A program made the position numbers and the translations under genes. From Actinacidiphila oryziradicis (GTDB lineage: Bacteria > Actinomycetota > Actinomycetes > Streptomycetales > Streptomycetaceae), in contig NZ_SUMC01000021.1 in NCBI RefSeq assembly GCF_005047355.1, positions 1 to 64,000 of the forward strand: a stretch of DNA of 64,000 nt. Reading direction: 5' to 3'. Each line of letters starts with the position of its first letter. The stretch's first letter is position 1. The notes below the pieces were generated by a model. That model worked only from the letters and a program-made list of their open reading frames with translations, was not told the origin of the DNA and searched no databases. This document shows, piece by piece, positions 62,122-64,000 of the stretch.

Positions 62122-63405
62122 ATGGTTCACCATGGAGAGCTCCCCATCGAGGTCGGCGCCAGTGTCGAGCTGTTCACCGGCGGCGGCGGACTGGCAATGG
62201 CACTGCACGAGGCGGGCTTCCGGCACCTTGTGGTCAACGAGTTCGCCAAGCGCGCCTGCGAGACCTTGCGCAGCAACGTCGCCGTGGACCGCAAGGGGGA
62301 GGACCACGTGCCCCAAGGGATGAGCGACCCCTGGCCGCTCATCGAGGGCGACGTCCGCTCGGTGGAGTTCGCCTACCTCCGCGACAGGGTCGACGTGATC
62401 GCCGGCGGTCCGCCCTGCCAGCCCTTCAGCCTCGGGGGCGCGCACAAGGGCGACGACGACGAGCGCAACATGTTCCCCGAGCTCTTCCGCGTCGTCCGGG
62501 AGACCCGCCCCAAGGCAATCATTTGCGAGAACGTTCGCGGACTGCTCCGAGCGTCCTTCCGCCCCTACTTCGACTACATCTTGCGTGAGCTGGCGCTGCC
62601 CTTCGAGGAACGAAGGCCCGGCGCCACCTGGACCGAGCACGACGAGTATCTGCGTGCCAGGGACGCACTCATCCCCCAGGACTCCCCCCAGCGGTACATC
62701 GTGACGCCGATGCCGGTCAACGCCGCCGACTTCGGTGTCCCGCAGGTCCGCAACCGCGTCATCATCGTGGCCTTCCGCGCCGACCTTGGAATCAACCGGG
62801 AGACCTGGCAACGGGACTTCATGCCCCAGCCCACCCACTCCGAAAACGCGCTCCACCTGTCCATGAGGGACAGCTCCTACTGGCGGCGTCACCGTGTCCC
62901 GGCCGACGCCCGTAAGCGCGCCATGGACGCCTTGCCCCAACGCCCGGCCAAGGATGACGGCCTGAAGCCTTGGCGGACGCTGCGGGACGCCTTGTATGGG
63001 AATCCTGACCGCCCTTGGGAGCCCGCACTTCCCACTGACCTCCTGGAGAAGAAGGAGCACCGGGACCCTCGCTTCGTCCACCACCAGGGCTGGCCCGGCG
63101 CCCGCGTCTACGCCGGCCACACACCCAACGTCCTCGACCGGCCAGCCAAAACCGTCAAAGCAGGCGTGCACGGTGTCCCTGGCGGCGAGTCCGTCATGCT
63201 CCTGGACGACACCACACATCGCTACATGACAGTGCGCGAGACCGCCCGTGTCATGACCTTCCCCGACTGGTGGCGCCTGGAGGGACCCCGAGGAGAGCAG
63301 ATGCGCCAGCTCGGCAACGCCGTCCCCGTCCAATTGGGCAAGGTCTTCGCCGAGGCAGTCGTACAAGCCCTGCGCTCGGTCAACGCCCTGTCCGCCAGCG
63401 ACTGA
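62122..63405 (+). CDS. DNA (cytosine-5-)-methyltransferase
   Basis: 427 aa. Motif I LFTGGGGLAMALHEAG, motif IV GGPPCQPFS (nucleophile Cys 99), motif VI CENVRG, motif VIII VPQVRNRVIIVAF, motif X QLGNAVPVQLGKVF: a complete C5 enzyme. The target-recognition domain lies at ~residues 235-375. Expected to protect CCGCGG against the neighbouring endonuclease. Possibly leaderless or with a very short leader, since the -10-like TATGCT ends 5 bp before the ATG. 19 bp before the vsr-like gene. Confidence 0.93.
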   Translation: MVHHGELPIEVGASVELFTGGGGLAMALHEAGFRHLVVNEFAKRACETLRSNVAVDRKGEDHVPQGMSDPWPLIEGDVRSVEFAYLRDRVDVIAGGPPCQPFSLGGAHKGDDDERNMFPELFRVVRETRPKAIICENVRGLLRASFRPYFDYILRELALPFEERRPGATWTEHDEYLRARDALIPQDSPQRYIVTPMPVNAADFGVPQVRNRVIIVAFRADLGINRETWQRDFMPQPTHSENALHLSMRDSSYWRRHRVPADARKRAMDALPQRPAKDDGLKPWRTLRDALYGNPDRPWEPALPTDLLEKKEHRDPRFVHHQGWPGARVYAGHTPNVLDRPAKTVKAGVHGVPGGESVMLLDDTTHRYMTVRETARVMTFPDWWRLEGPRGEQMRQLGNAVPVQLGKVFAEAVVQALRSVNALSASD

Positions 63406-63424
63406 GCCGGACGAGGAACCGATC

Positions 63425-64000
63425 ATGGCGCGCACCTGGAACGACCGGCTCCCTCCGGAACAGTCGTGGAAACCCCGCAAAGGCATGACCGCCGCCCTCA
63501 GGACGGCCGAGCAGGACAAGGCCGCCAGTGGCCCCGAGTACCGCCGCGTTCCCCTCCCGAACGGCGGCGACGCCACGGGATCAGTCGCCCTGCGCCTGTA
63601 CCAGCGCACACGTCGGGTGCGCGCCTACCTGCGCTGGTCTGAGCACGGCCGTACTCGTGAGCGGTATATCGGGGAGGTCCGGCAGGCCACCCGGGCGGCC
63701 AACTTGGCCGACGCCTGGGCTCTCGCACGGCAACGCGGCCTGACACTCGTCCCCCGAGTCGGTGTCGAACCCCAGTCCTGGGCGTCCTCGCCAGCCGTCC
63801 GCGCGGTCATGCGCGCCAACCGCGGGCGGGACACGAAGCCCGAGATGCTGCTCCGATCTCAACTGCACCGCATGGGACTGCGCTACCGCGTGGCCGTGCG
63901 CCCGCTGTCACAGGTACGCCGCACGGCCGACGTGGTATTCACCAAGGCCAAAGTCGCGGTCTTCGTCGACGGCTGCTACTGGCATGGATGCCCAGAGCAC
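63425..64000 (+). CDS. vsr: Vsr-like mismatch endonuclease with N-terminal extension, partial
   Basis: Open from ATG 63425 to the window end (192 codons). Residues ~120-192: AVMRANRGRDTKPEMLLRSQ, LHRMGLRYRV, TADVVFTKAKVAVFVDGCYW and HGCPEH, the defining core of very-short-patch-repair endonucleases, which nick at T:G mismatches left by deaminated 5-methylcytosine. The first ~115 residues (RVPLPNGGDATGSVALRLYQ, WSEHGRTRERYIGEV) form an extra domain absent from E. coli Vsr. Third gene of the restriction-modification cassette; the C-terminus is outside the window. Confidence 0.88.
   Translation, partial: MARTWNDRLPPEQSWKPRKGMTAALRTAEQDKAASGPEYRRVPLPNGGDATGSVALRLYQRTRRVRAYLRWSEHGRTRERYIGEVRQATRAANLADAWALARQRGLTLVPRVGVEPQSWASSPAVRAVMRANRGRDTKPEMLLRSQLHRMGLRYRVAVRPLSQVRRTADVVFTKAKVAVFVDGCYWHGCPEH

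Overview
The window is high-GC DNA with actinomycete codon usage, AGGAGG-like ribosome sites, and TetR, XRE, SARP, FUSC and LigM-type proteins like those of Streptomyces. No rRNA, intact tRNA, replication gene or core housekeeping operon is visible. It reads as a long accessory region of a Streptomyces-like chromosome or large plasmid, built by repeated integration and then decay: transposase fragments, truncated genes, direct repeats and MITE-like elements fill the space between intact modules.

The main landmark is a 45-nt sequence found four times in the same orientation (6840, 26331, 35903, 54211). It is the 3' half of a tRNA-Thr(CGU) gene on the minus strand, from the anticodon loop to CCA. 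The first three copies have related arm sequences on both sides, including paired GGCCACCGG boxes, as expected for attP-like junctions between elements stacked in one tRNA attachment site. They divide the window into: (A) 1-6.8 kb, decayed left part with a regulator/reductase pair and an operator-controlled hydrolase-TetR operon; (B) 6.8-26.3 kb, metabolic island; (C) 26.3-35.9 kb, defence island; (D) 35.9-54.2 kb, a patchwork of regulator-oxidoreductase pairs, recombinases and transposon scars; (E) 54.2-64 kb, small unknown genes, an HNH protein and a restriction-modification cassette.

Island B holds a SpoIIE-type phosphatase/kinase, a Fur-family regulator with TTGACT-N-AGTCAA boxes and a DUF2180 protein. 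It also holds what looks like a complete tetrahydrofolate-dependent O-demethylation module. A MarR regulator is divergent from metF, fchA, a folD-like gene and purU, followed by a LigM-type aryl O-demethylase, folP, a large FUSC membrane protein and folE; folC lies on the other side of the MarR gene. The inferred cycle takes a methyl group from a methoxy-aromatic onto THF and oxidises it through methylene-, methenyl- and formyl-THF to formate, regenerating THF. The FolD-like protein lacks the catalytic Lys and Gln of the cyclohydrolase reaction, which fits the separate FchA cyclohydrolase next to it.

Island C is four minus-strand genes: a 1770-aa protein with an N-terminal nuclease-like domain, a NACHT-type NTPase and a long repeat-like C-terminus; a DUF4238 protein; a translationally coupled 38-aa ORF; and an OLD-like ATPase with a TOPRIM domain. 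It is a strong candidate for an anti-phage defence operon.

Region E ends with an Eco29kI-like GIY-YIG endonuclease divergent from a C5-cytosine methyltransferase, followed by a Vsr-like mismatch endonuclease that runs off the window. A CCGCGG site (the Eco29kI target) lies in the promoter region between the two divergent genes, suggesting methylation-sensitive autoregulation.
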